Source of the DNA: Selenomonadales bacterium
Lineage (GTDB): Bacteria; Bacillota; Negativicutes; RGIG982
Direction: 5' to 3'
Assembly: GCA_017390595.1 (NCBI GenBank)
Contig: JAFPBC010000170.1
Coordinates: 1-29,725, forward strand
DNA: 29,725 nucleotides
Shown here one piece after another: positions 7,583 through 14,761 of this stretch. Positions within the stretch are counted from its first letter, which is position 1. Each line of letters opens with the position of its first letter. A program made the position numbers and the translations under genes. Under the pieces are notes generated by a model. The model saw only the letters and a list, made by a program, of their open reading frames with translations, was not told where the DNA came from and did no database searches.

Positions 7583-7629
7583 GCGTGTTGGTTAGCCTAC
7601 AATCGCTAACAGTTATTAGTTCCACACGC
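7583..7629 (-). promoter_or_regulatory. Nested inverted repeats in the ackA leader
   Basis: An outer pair, GCGTGT/ACACGC (7583-7588, 7624-7629), encloses an inner pair, GTTAGC/GCTAAC (7591-7596, 7605-7610) with an eight-base loop. In the ackA transcript this folds as a bulged two-part hairpin whose 3' arm ends about 15 bases before the Shine-Dalgarno. It could be an RNA control element or a protein operator; no known riboswitch class is recognised. Confidence 0.45.
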
Positions 7630-7682
7630 AAATCCATTTTCCTTCTTATTTATTGGAATAATTTTATTTAGCAGGAGTATTT

Positions 7683-7711
7683 TTATTTATCCAGAAACAA
7701 TCTAGTATGAT
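7683..7711 (+). promoter_or_regulatory. Candidate promoter of tmcAL
   Basis: TATGAT (-10, 7706-7711) lies 21 bases before the ATG; a weak TTATTT -35 (7683-7688) is 17 bases upstream of it. The -10 is fair, the -35 poor. Confidence 0.45.
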
Positions 7712-7732
7712 ATTACGAAAGGACGTTTTTCG

Positions 7733-8974
7733 ATGAAAGCAGTCGGTATCATCGCTGAATACAATCCATTTCATAACGGACACGCATACCAGATCGCCGA
7801 GGTTAAAAGACGCGAGTCTCCCGATGTCGTGATCGCGGCTATGAGCGGTCACTTCACGCAGCGCGGAGAAGCGTCTGTATTTACCAAATGGCAACGCGCA
7901 CAGCTTGCTTTGGCAGGCGGCGCCGATCTCGTGGTCGAATTGCCGTTCGTCTTTGCTGTTCGCAGTGCCGAATATTTCGCTCGCGGCGGTGTTCGTCTGC
8001 TTCATGAGCTCGGCATCACACATCTCGCGTTCGGTGCAGAGAGCGATGATATCGAGCCGCTTCTCACATCTGCCCGCGCACAGTTGCGTCCCGATCTTGC
8101 GGAAACCCTTGCCCCTTACCTTGCCAAAGGTCTTCCTTACGCGGCGGCACTTTCGACGATGCTCGAAGAAAAATATCATATTTCGCCCGCAGTCCTCGCA
8201 TCGCCCAACAATATTTTGGGAGCAGAATATCTGAAAGCCATCTTACGCTATGCCCCGACCGCAGAGCCTATCCATATCGTCCGCCACGGTTCAACACATC
8301 ACAGTACATCTCTTGAACATGCTGTACACGCAAGCAGTTCTGCCATTCGCAAGAACATCGCCGATGACCGATTCCGCATGACAGAGCTTGCTTCCTATAT
8401 TCCGCCCGCGACCCATCCGTATCTTACACGTTTCTACGAAGAAAACGGCGGCATCCCGTCTCTTGAGCGACTGTCTCCGTTCGTGTTCGGCCTTTTGGCT
8501 ACGACCGACAAAAAAAGACTTTCTCAGACGGTCGGCATCTCGGAAGGGCTCGAGAATAAGTTTCTCTCCGCTTCGCATACCGCGACTTCTCTCGAAGAGC
8601 TTCTCGACTTTGTAAAAACAAAACGATATCCTCGTACCAGACTTGCGCGTACGGTTCTTCATTATCTGTTCGGCACGACGCAAGAAAGCGTATCTCATTT
8701 CGACGAGATCGGCCCGCAATATATCCGTATCCTCGGCATGAACGAGCGCGGACAAGACTATCTCCGCACACGCAAAAAAACAATGTCCGTTCCCATCATC
8801 ACGAAGCTGACACCGTTTTTCAATCAATATGATCTGTTATCACACAGCGACGACCCGTTAAAACAGATGCTTGCATTCGATGTACGAAGCACGAATCTAT
8901 ACGCACGTCTTTTTTCTTCTCCGCTTGCACAGAATCAAGACTTCACGACCTCGCCGATCCGTTATCTGTTATGA
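7733..8974 (+). CDS. tmcAL: tRNA(Met) cytidine acetate ligase TmcAL (YlbM)
   Basis: In B. subtilis this enzyme forms N4-acetylcytidine at wobble C34 of elongator tRNA-Met from acetate and ATP, through acetyl-adenylate. The 413-residue length fits. The N-terminus is a nucleotidyltransferase (HIGH superfamily) fold: GIIAEYNPFHNGH with the His-x-x-His pair at residues 14 and 17, then AAMSGHFTQRGE and ADLVVELPF, all hallmarks of the family. The C-terminal half is the tRNA-binding helical part. The ATG is preceded by AAAGGA. Its 3' end overlaps the convergent patatin gene by six bases. It is divergent from ackA, so enzymes producing and using acetate share an intergenic region. Confidence 0.94.
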   Translation: MKAVGIIAEYNPFHNGHAYQIAEVKRRESPDVVIAAMSGHFTQRGEASVFTKWQRAQLALAGGADLVVELPFVFAVRSAEYFARGGVRLLHELGITHLAFGAESDDIEPLLTSARAQLRPDLAETLAPYLAKGLPYAAALSTMLEEKYHISPAVLASPNNILGAEYLKAILRYAPTAEPIHIVRHGSTHHSTSLEHAVHASSSAIRKNIADDRFRMTELASYIPPATHPYLTRFYEENGGIPSLERLSPFVFGLLATTDKKRLSQTVGISEGLENKFLSASHTATSLEELLDFVKTKRYPRTRLARTVLHYLFGTTQESVSHFDEIGPQYIRILGMNERGQDYLRTRKKTMSVPIITKLTPFFNQYDLLSHSDDPLKQMLAFDVRSTNLYARLFSSPLAQNQDFTTSPIRYLL

Positions 8975-9733
8975 TCCGATAAGTCTTTTCAGCTCATCCG
9001 CACCGTCACGCATCGCGCGTTCACCTGCAAGGATACATTCCGAGATCTTGTCAAAATCACTCTGCGAGACATGACTGACCGCAGGATATATCATCATATC
9101 CGCATTTTTATATTTTTCACGACCAAGTTGTCTCTGCACGACTTCGAGCGACTGCAGTACGACATCAAAGGCATTCTCAACGACAGGCACATTCGAGCCG
9201 CGCATGAGGTCTACGCCGACCACGATATCTGCACCGAGCATACGTGCTGCATTGATGGGCATCGGATCGACGAGCGCACCGTCAACATACAGCGTACCTT
9301 CTTTGGCAAACGGTTCGAATATCCCCGGCACTGCCGTACTGGCACGGATCGCTTCGGCAAGGTTTCCTTTTCGTATCACGACCTCTTTCCCTCGATATAA
9401 GTCTGTCGCAACGATATACAGCGGCACCCTCGTTTCTTCTATCATCTGCTGACGTGTCATCTTATCAATGGCAGTCAGTATTTTTTTACCCGAAAACAAT
9501 CCCATTCGCGAAAAACCGAAGTTTATCCATTCACTTCGCTTCAGTCGCTGTGCCATCCGCTCTAATCGTTCCGACGAATACCCGCTTGCATACAGACCGC
9601 CCACCAAACTCCCGATACTGCATCCTACGATGTATGATATCGGGATTTTTTTCTCTTCCAGCACTTTCAGTACACCGATATGTGCCATCCCACGCAGACC
9701 GCCCGACCCCAATACCAATCCGATCTTTTTCAC
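8969..9733 (-). CDS. ylbK: Patatin-like phospholipase (YlbK/RssA family)
   Basis: Predicted serine lipase/esterase of the patatin family, cytosolic or membrane-peripheral, natural substrate unknown. The 254-residue protein carries the oxyanion loop GSGGLRG (residues 9-15), the nucleophile GCSIG with Ser39, and the dyad Asp151 in VDGALVDP; all catalytic elements are intact. There is no signal peptide. The start is GTG (9731-9733) with AGAGGTG closely upstream; no other in-frame start is near. It sits next to ylbJ as in B. subtilis, though on the opposite strand. Its last six bases overlap the end of tmcAL. Confidence 0.9.
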   Translation of the reverse strand: MKKIGLVLGSGGLRGMAHIGVLKVLEEKKIPISYIVGCSIGSLVGGLYASGYSSERLERMAQRLKRSEWINFGFSRMGLFSGKKILTAIDKMTRQQMIEETRVPLYIVATDLYRGKEVVIRKGNLAEAIRASTAVPGIFEPFAKEGTLYVDGALVDPMPINAARMLGADIVVGVDLMRGSNVPVVENAFDVVLQSLEVVQRQLGREKYKNADMMIYPAVSHVSQSDFDKISECILAGERAMRDGADELKRLIGS

Positions 9734-9768
9734 ATCGCACCTCTCATACCGATCCGTATCGTCACGTC

Positions 9769-9780
9769 TATTCCGGAATA
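9769..9780. promoter_or_regulatory. Perfect 12-bp palindrome between ylbK and ylbJ
   Basis: TATTCCGGAATA sits in the middle of the 90-base divergent region between the patatin gene and ylbJ. It could be an operator for one or both genes, but a 12-base palindrome can also arise by chance. Confidence 0.25.
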
Positions 9781-9823
9781 TCTTTCATATATATTATTAA
9801 CCGATTTTCAGGAGGACTACACG

Positions 9824-11053
9824 ATGAAGTTTCGCACATTTCCATTGGGGACTTATACAGGGGCACTTATCAGCCTGCTGCTCACACTTGCCATGATCTA
9901 TTATCCCAAAGATGTTTTTGACTCTGCCATGATCGGTCTTAACCTCTGGTGGAGCGTCGTATTCCCTTCTCTGCTTCCTTTTTTTATCTTATCGGAAATA
10001 TTGATGGGTATCGGCATCGTTCACTTTATCGGCGTACTTCTGGAACCGTTGATGCGTCCGCTCTTCAACGTTCCCGGCATCGGTGCCTTTGCTCTTTCGC
10101 TCGGATTGGCATCAGGCTACCCGATGGATGCCGTCATCACGTCCAACTTTCGCAAGAATAATCTTTGTACAGCGATAGAGGCCGAAAGACTGCTCTCTTT
10201 TACCAATACAGCCGACCCGCTTTTTATGTTTGGTGCCGTAGCTGTGGGGATGTTCGGTATGCCCGAACTCGGCGCAACGCTTGCTATCGCGCATTACGGC
10301 GGCAGTCTGCTCGTAGGACTGTTATTCCGCTTTCACGGTACCTCTCGCGACGAATCGCAAGCATTACCGCTCACCACGGTCTCCGCCCGCCTCTTCCCGC
10401 GTGCGCTGTCCGCACTGGTAAAAGCAAGGCGCGAAGATAACCGCCCATTCGGCAAACTGCTCGGCGATGCTGTACGCGAATCGATGCAGACAAGTCTTTT
10501 GATCGGCGGATTCATCATTTTGTTTTCCGTATTTCTTCGCATCTTATCGACAGTAGGCGTTACAGACTGTCTGGCCGCCTTATTCGGCAGTCTGCTCCTG
10601 CTGCTTCACTTCGATATCGCCTCCGCGCACGCACTCGTCTCAGGTCTTTTTGAGATCGATCTCGGTGCACTTGCCGTCAGCGAATCATCGTCTCCTCTTA
10701 TCGAAAAAGTCACCTTGGTCAGTGCCATCATCGCTTGGAGCGGATTATCCGTACACGGTCAAGTAGCCAGCATCGTCATGGAAGCAGGCATCAGCATGAA
10801 ACCGTACATGGTCGCCAGACTGCTCCACGCCATCCTTGCAGGCCTCCTATCGTATATCTTGTTTGACCCCATTCGATTCGCTATGGAAAAGACAGCCATA
10901 CCTGTCTTCCAATCGTACTACACCTCATTCGATTGGCTTGCGCGCATAGAACACATCGCCGCCATACTGCTCCTCCTGCTGACGGCACTCCTTACCCTAT
11001 CTCTTATTTGTGTGCTGACGGCGAAATGTTACCACAATATAAAAAAACAGTAG
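9824..11053 (+). CDS. ylbJ: Sporulation-type integral membrane protein YlbJ
   Basis: A 409-residue polytopic membrane protein of the nucleoside-recognition/Gate superfamily; in spore formers YlbJ is made in the mother cell and is needed for heat-resistant spores, with unknown substrate. The sequence shows about eight hydrophobic segments. Conserved stretches include PSLLPFFILSEILMGIG, GLASGYPMDAVITSNFRK and TNTADPLFMFGAVAVGMFG. The start is the ATG at 9824 because AGGAGG stands eight bases before it; the frame is open upstream to 9680 but that part has no ribosome site and overlaps the patatin gene. The C-terminal part is followed by a bidirectional terminator whose stem includes the stop codon. 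Whether this organism sporulates cannot be told from the gene alone. Confidence 0.9.
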   Translation: MKFRTFPLGTYTGALISLLLTLAMIYYPKDVFDSAMIGLNLWWSVVFPSLLPFFILSEILMGIGIVHFIGVLLEPLMRPLFNVPGIGAFALSLGLASGYPMDAVITSNFRKNNLCTAIEAERLLSFTNTADPLFMFGAVAVGMFGMPELGATLAIAHYGGSLLVGLLFRFHGTSRDESQALPLTTVSARLFPRALSALVKARREDNRPFGKLLGDAVRESMQTSLLIGGFIILFSVFLRILSTVGVTDCLAALFGSLLLLLHFDIASAHALVSGLFEIDLGALAVSESSSPLIEKVTLVSAIIAWSGLSVHGQVASIVMEAGISMKPYMVARLLHAILAGLLSYILFDPIRFAMEKTAIPVFQSYYTSFDWLARIEHIAAILLLLLTALLTLSLICVLTAKCYHNIKKQ

Positions 11054-11080
11054 GCATTTCTTCTTTGAAATGCCTACTTC
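11038..11080. terminator. Bidirectional terminator between ylbJ and the coaD operon
   Basis: GTAGGCATTTC (11050-11060) and GAAATGCCTAC (11067-11077) form an 11-bp stem. On the minus strand it is followed by TGTTTTTTT, a strong terminator for the coaD operon; on the plus strand by TTCTTTATCTT, weaker. The ylbJ TAG is the start of the stem. Confidence 0.88.
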
Positions 11081-11093
11081 TTTATCTTCCGAT

Positions 11094-11549
11094 TTATTTT
11101 TCCGAATATTTTTGGCGGAAATCAGCATGTGTCTGCTGAACGACCTGCAATGCCTTCTGCAAGTTGGTTTCCACACGCTCAAGCACGGTGTCCGCATAAT
11201 TCGCCATGCTCATTTCCATTTCATGTGCTACACGACGAGCTTCCGTGTCGATCTCTTCGGCTCTTTTTTCCGCTTGTTTTACAATAGCATGTTCTTCGAC
11301 CAAAGTGACCGCATAGACACGTGCTTGCTCTTTTAATTTTTCGCCTTCTTTTCTCGCGTCATCGAGAATTTTTTCTCTTTCTTTCAAGACGCGTTCTGCT
11401 TCTTGCAATTCTTGCGGCAACGATCTGCGCGCATCATCAACAAGGCGAGTCAACTGTTCACCATCAATAAATCGTTTACCGTTTAACGGAAAGCGAGCAC
11501 TAGCTTCCACCAGATTATCTATTTCGTCCAAGATCTCTTCTATTGACAT
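11094..11549 (-). CDS. Coiled-coil protein, DivIVA/ATP-synthase-b-like
   Basis: A 151-residue, highly charged, mostly helical protein. Residues 1-45 (MSIEEILDEIDNLVEASAR and following) resemble a short N-terminal targeting or docking segment; from about residue 50 to the end heptad-like Leu/Val/Ala spacing predicts a long coiled coil rich in Glu, Arg and Lys. Genes like this next to coaD in Firmicutes are usually annotated as ATPase-like or hypothetical; a structural role near the membrane or division apparatus is only inference. The ATG at 11549 has GTGGGG eight bases upstream. An earlier in-frame ATG at 11579 overlaps coaD and has no ribosome site. It is the last gene of rsmD-coaD-(this gene), ended by the terminator at 11038-11080. 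Confidence 0.82.
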   Translation of the reverse strand: MSIEEILDEIDNLVEASARFPLNGKRFIDGEQLTRLVDDARRSLPQELQEAERVLKEREKILDDARKEGEKLKEQARVYAVTLVEEHAIVKQAEKRAEEIDTEARRVAHEMEMSMANYADTVLERVETNLQKALQVVQQTHADFRQKYSEK

Positions 11550-11571
11550 ATTGATATCCCCACTTTCCAAT

Positions 11572-12054
11572 CTAATCATTTTTATATTTTTCTATTATTC
11601 TTTGTTCTACATTGGCAGGCACAAGTCCTTTTATTGGTCCGTGAAATTTCGCCATTTCCTTGATCCCTGACGAACTAACGAACGAATATTGGCCGCCCGC
11701 CATCAAATATACCGTCTCGATATCGCTCGCGGCATGCTGCATGAAAAGGTCGCGCTGCATCTCATATTCAAAATCAGTCGATGTACGAAGTCCGCGTACG
11801 ATAGCGCAGGCGCCTTGTTCTCTCACATAGTCTGCCAAGAGTCCCGAAAATGCGTCGATGCGGATATTCGGAATATGTGCTGTCGCTTCCTTCAGCATCT
11901 CCACTCTTTCTTCCATCGTAAAAAGAGGTTTCTTGTTCGGATTGCAAAATACAGCAATGATAAGCGTATCAAACAGCTTAGCGGCACGTTCAAATATGTT
12001 CAAATGGCCGCTCGTTACCGGGTCAAAACTTCCCGAGCAAACTCCGATTCTCAT
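11572..12054 (-). CDS. coaD: Phosphopantetheine adenylyltransferase CoaD
   Basis: Penultimate step of coenzyme A synthesis: ATP + 4'-phosphopantetheine to dephospho-CoA. The 160-residue protein has the nucleotidyltransferase motif CSGSFDPVTSGH (His17), RGLRTSTDFEYE for phosphopantetheine binding, and SSSGIKE near the C-terminus, matching the family throughout. The ATG comes one base after the rsmD stop, so the two are cotranscribed and probably coupled; rsmD-coaD (ylbH-ylbI) is a widespread pair. Confidence 0.97.
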   Translation of the reverse strand: MRIGVCSGSFDPVTSGHLNIFERAAKLFDTLIIAVFCNPNKKPLFTMEERVEMLKEATAHIPNIRIDAFSGLLADYVREQGACAIVRGLRTSTDFEYEMQRDLFMQHAASDIETVYLMAGGQYSFVSSSGIKEMAKFHGPIKGLVPANVEQRIIEKYKND

Positions 12055-12055
12055 A

Positions 12056-12628
12056 TTACGACTCCTTTACAACTTTTTTATGCATCAAAAATGATACGAC
12101 AGTCTCACCATATCGTTCCTGACGGCGAATTTCCAATTTCGCAAGAGATGCTTCATCAATCATCTCTTTTTTCGAATGTTCTGCGATCAGTACACCACCA
12201 TCTGCCAGCACATCGCTCGTATCGACAAGTGTAACGACCTTTTCAACGAAACCCTGCTCATACGGAGGGTCGGCAAATATCAAGTCGAATTGCCGTCCTT
12301 CGCTTGCATACTGCGCCAGATATCGAAGCCCGTCCCCTTTGAGTACGGTGATACGGTCATCCAGTCTCGTCTTGACAGCATTCTCGCGAATGATACGTTG
12401 ACAGTTCGCGCTTTTGTCGATGGCGACCGCAGACGATGCCCCGCGACTGAGTGATTCTAAGCTTAGATTGCCTGTCCCCGCGAATACGTCCAAGACGCGT
12501 GCATCTTCTACCAGATATCCCAAGATACCAAAGAGCGATTCTTTTACACGATCGGTAGTCGGCCGTGTGGACAAGCCCGTCGGTGTTTTCAGTTGTATTC
12601 CTTTAGCACTGCCTGTAATAATTCTCAT
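12056..12628 (-). CDS. rsmD: 16S rRNA (guanine(966)-N2)-methyltransferase RsmD
   Basis: Methylates N2 of G966 of 16S rRNA during 30S assembly, using S-adenosylmethionine. The protein has the RsmD N-terminus MRIITGSAKGIQL, TRPTTDRVKESLF, the SAM motif LDVFAGTGNLSLE (about residues 46-58) and the catalytic DPPY beginning at residue 120. The start chosen is the ATG at 12628 because GAGGG is six bases upstream; an ATG two codons earlier abuts the same GAGGG and cannot use it. First gene of the rsmD-coaD operon behind an extended -10 promoter. Confidence 0.95.
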   Translation of the reverse strand: MRIITGSAKGIQLKTPTGLSTRPTTDRVKESLFGILGYLVEDARVLDVFAGTGNLSLESLSRGASSAVAIDKSANCQRIIRENAVKTRLDDRITVLKGDGLRYLAQYASEGRQFDLIFADPPYEQGFVEKVVTLVDTSDVLADGGVLIAEHSKKEMIDEASLAKLEIRRQERYGETVVSFLMHKKVVKES

Positions 12629-12647
12629 ATTCATCCCTCAATTTAAT

Positions 12648-12677
12648 ATTGTATCATATTTCACCTATCTCGTACAA
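12648..12677 (-). promoter_or_regulatory. Promoter of the rsmD-coaD operon
   Basis: Minus strand TTGTAC (12672-12677), 18-base spacer, TACAAT (12648-12653), with TG one base before the -10 (TGATACAAT), i.e. an extended -10. Confidence 0.75.
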
Positions 12678-12778
12678 TATAGAAAGATATACATCTTTTC
12701 TCGACCGCGGCCGCCGTATATTACAGGATTTTTGCTCGATAAAGCGAATGTTATTGTCAATACGAAAGGAGACATGAT

Positions 12779-14479
12779 ATGCGAATCACCTGCCGATTAC
12801 TGCTGCTGTTCATCAGCATACCGTTACTGTTCTTATTATCATCTTGCAGTCCCCATTCGTCTGATAGCGACTACCGCGAAGTCGATGCACATTTCCCCGT
12901 GCAAGCCAAACGCATCGCCCTTCTTCCGCTTGACAGTCGTCCTGCTTGTACGCTCTTACCGGAGCGACTGGCACGCATCGGAAACGTCGACCTTGTCACG
13001 CCGCCCAAAGATATATTAGACCATTATCACCGCCCCGCAGACCGAATGCAGCTTCGTAATTGGCTGCAAGCAGAAGCAGACAAGACCGATGTGATGATCG
13101 TCTCTGCCGATATGCTCCTGCACGGCAGTCTTCTTCATTCGCGTAAAAACGAGCTGACCGACGAAGATGTGACCTCCGCACTCGATTTCCTGCGCACACT
13201 GCGCAAGGAGCATCCGTCGCTTCGTTTATTCGTATTCCATACGATACCGCGACTCTTGATCGCAGACGATGAAGAAACAGAAGAATATCAAGAAGATATG
13301 CTCTCTTATTCGACGCTCCAAGAAGAAATACACATCTTCAACCAATCCGACCTGCTCGAAGATATGATGGAACTGGAGGAAGATATCCCGCAAGAGATAC
13401 GCGACCGTTACCACCGTCTGTATGAGCGCAATCGTAAGACGAACGAAGCGTTGCTCTCCCTCGTTGCCGATGGTACGATCGAATATCTCGCCATCGGACA
13501 AGATGACGGCCATATATTCGGCCTGCCGAATCTTGTGAAAGACCATCTTGACCGACAAGTACAGCGTGACGCCTTATTATCGGAACGCGTCGAGATCGTT
13601 CGCGGTGCCGATGAGCTTGCGATGCTTCTTGTCAGCCGTATCATAACCGAAGAACTGCCTCCGCTGTCCGTCTATGTTGCGTACGGTGATGAAGATATGA
13701 GCGGTGTAGTCATGCCATTCATGTCACAGTCTGTCAATACGACCGTAGAAGAAAAACTCGCCTCAGTCAACGCACAGCGTGTATATTCGGCTGATGAAGC
13801 AGACTATATCCTATATCTCTATATCGGAAACGACGCTTCCGATCTTAAGAGACCGCACATAGCAGCAGATGCTATCCGTCGGTTCGATGGTACAGGCAAA
13901 CCTGTCGCGCTCGTCGATCTCAGCGAGCACTTCCGTGCTTCCGAAACGCTCTTCCCTACCCTTTTGAAAGAGGAGTTTCCTATCCATCGCCTGATCGCGT
14001 ATGCGGGCTGGAATACTGCCAGCAACGCCATCGGTACGGCAGTATCTGAGGCAACGGTCTACACAGCCAAGATGAAACAAGCCCAAACAGCAGAAGAACA
14101 GCTTGCCATCGGCCACGCGAATCTTTTATATTTGAACGATCGCTTCCTTGATGATTATTACTACATGAAGCTCATCCAGCCATATTTAAAACTGCGGCTG
14201 AGTGCGCTTTTATCCGACCCGTATCAGTTGTCGATGAAATCCTATTACGAAGCCAACGGTTGGCTCGACACCGCTATGCAGAACCAAGCCGATCTGCTAT
14301 CGGCAACGACATCACATAAAGCTCCGTTCTCGCTTCCGCTCTCAACACTCGACGAGTCTTTTGCAATATCCCGTTTGACAGTCGAATCGAGCCTGCCGTG
14401 GGAGAGAACTTTCGAAGCAAATGTCATTTCTAAAATTTCTTTAAAAAAGTCGAAAAAAAGTGTTGACACAGCACGATAA
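12779..14479 (+). CDS. DUF4127 family lipoprotein
   Basis: A 566-residue exported protein of unknown activity belonging to the DUF4127 family, common in Negativicutes and some Clostridia and Bacilli. The N-terminus is a lipoprotein signal: MRITCR, a hydrophobic core, and lipobox LSSC with Cys23. The body has the family hallmarks RIALLPLDSRP near residue 45, LAIGQDDGHIFGLPN, and AGWNTASNAIGTA. Metal-like acidic and His residues in the DDGH segment suggest an enzyme, but no reaction is established. The ATG has AAAGGAG seven bases upstream. The last codons form a Lys-rich tail that runs into the -35 of the tRNA promoter. Divergent from rsmD. Confidence 0.88.
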   Translation: MRITCRLLLLFISIPLLFLLSSCSPHSSDSDYREVDAHFPVQAKRIALLPLDSRPACTLLPERLARIGNVDLVTPPKDILDHYHRPADRMQLRNWLQAEADKTDVMIVSADMLLHGSLLHSRKNELTDEDVTSALDFLRTLRKEHPSLRLFVFHTIPRLLIADDEETEEYQEDMLSYSTLQEEIHIFNQSDLLEDMMELEEDIPQEIRDRYHRLYERNRKTNEALLSLVADGTIEYLAIGQDDGHIFGLPNLVKDHLDRQVQRDALLSERVEIVRGADELAMLLVSRIITEELPPLSVYVAYGDEDMSGVVMPFMSQSVNTTVEEKLASVNAQRVYSADEADYILYLYIGNDASDLKRPHIAADAIRRFDGTGKPVALVDLSEHFRASETLFPTLLKEEFPIHRLIAYAGWNTASNAIGTAVSEATVYTAKMKQAQTAEEQLAIGHANLLYLNDRFLDDYYYMKLIQPYLKLRLSALLSDPYQLSMKSYYEANGWLDTAMQNQADLLSATTSHKAPFSLPLSTLDESFAISRLTVESSLPWERTFEANVISKISLKKSKKSVDTAR

Positions 14480-14491
14480 TTTGAATATAAT
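14463..14491 (+). promoter_or_regulatory. Consensus promoter of the tRNA-Pro/tRNA-Gln operon
   Basis: TTGACA (14463-14468), 17-base spacer, TATAAT (14486-14491): a perfect consensus. The -35 and half the spacer lie inside the final codons of the DUF4127 gene. The first tRNA begins 20 bases after the -10. Confidence 0.95.
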
Positions 14492-14510
14492 AAAGAAGTC
14501 GGTTGGACAT

Positions 14511-14587
14511 CGGGGCGTAGCGCAGTTTGGTAGCGCGCATGGTTCGGGACTATGAGGCCGCAGGTTCGAATCCTGTCGCCCCGACCA
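14511..14587 (+). tRNA. tRNA-Pro (CGG)
   Basis: A 77-base cloverleaf with encoded CCA. Acceptor CGGGGCG pairs with CGCCCCG; D arm GCGC/GCGC; anticodon stem CATGG/CTATG with one G-U; loop TTCGGGA gives anticodon CGG at 14545-14547; T arm GCAGG/CCTGT around TTCGAAT; discriminator A. Reads CCG codons. Confidence 0.97.
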
Positions 14588-14610
14588 CTTACAACCTACA
14601 AACTTCATAT

Positions 14611-14686
14611 TGGGGTATCGCCAAGTTGGTAAGGCACGGGTCTCTGACTCCCGCATTCCTAGGTTCGAGTCCTAGTACCCCAGCCA
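14611..14686 (+). tRNA. tRNA-Gln (CTG)
   Basis: A 76-base cloverleaf with encoded CCA. Acceptor TGGGGTA pairs with TACCCCA (U1-A72, typical of tRNA-Gln); D stem GCC/GGC; anticodon arm CGGGT/TCCCG with a U-U mismatch at the 31-39 pair; loop CTCTGAC gives anticodon CTG at 14644-14646; T arm CTAGG/CCTAG; discriminator G. Reads CAG codons. Confidence 0.97.
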
Positions 14687-14696
14687 CGCAAACATA

Positions 14697-14723
14697 AGCC
14701 ATCAATTTTTGATGGCTTTTTTT
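14697..14723 (+). terminator. Terminator of the tRNA operon
   Basis: AGCCATCA (14697-14704), five-base loop, TGATGGCT (14710-14717), then a T run to 14723. Ten bases after the tRNA-Gln CCA. Confidence 0.95.
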
Positions 14724-14761
14724 GTTGCATCTGTGGTATGCTATATACAGGAGGGATTCTT

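Noticed and set aside
9680..9823. 48-codon N-terminal extension of ylbJ
   Set aside because: It overlaps the divergent patatin gene, has no ribosome site, and the family N-terminus begins at the ATG at 9824, which has AGGAGG upstream.
12706..12720. GC-rich CGACCGCGGCCGCCG patch upstream of the DUF4127 gene
   Set aside because: Considered as an operator or GC-rich structure between a weak TCTTTT/TATATT pair; no repeat or symmetry beyond a restriction-site-like palindrome, so probably chance.
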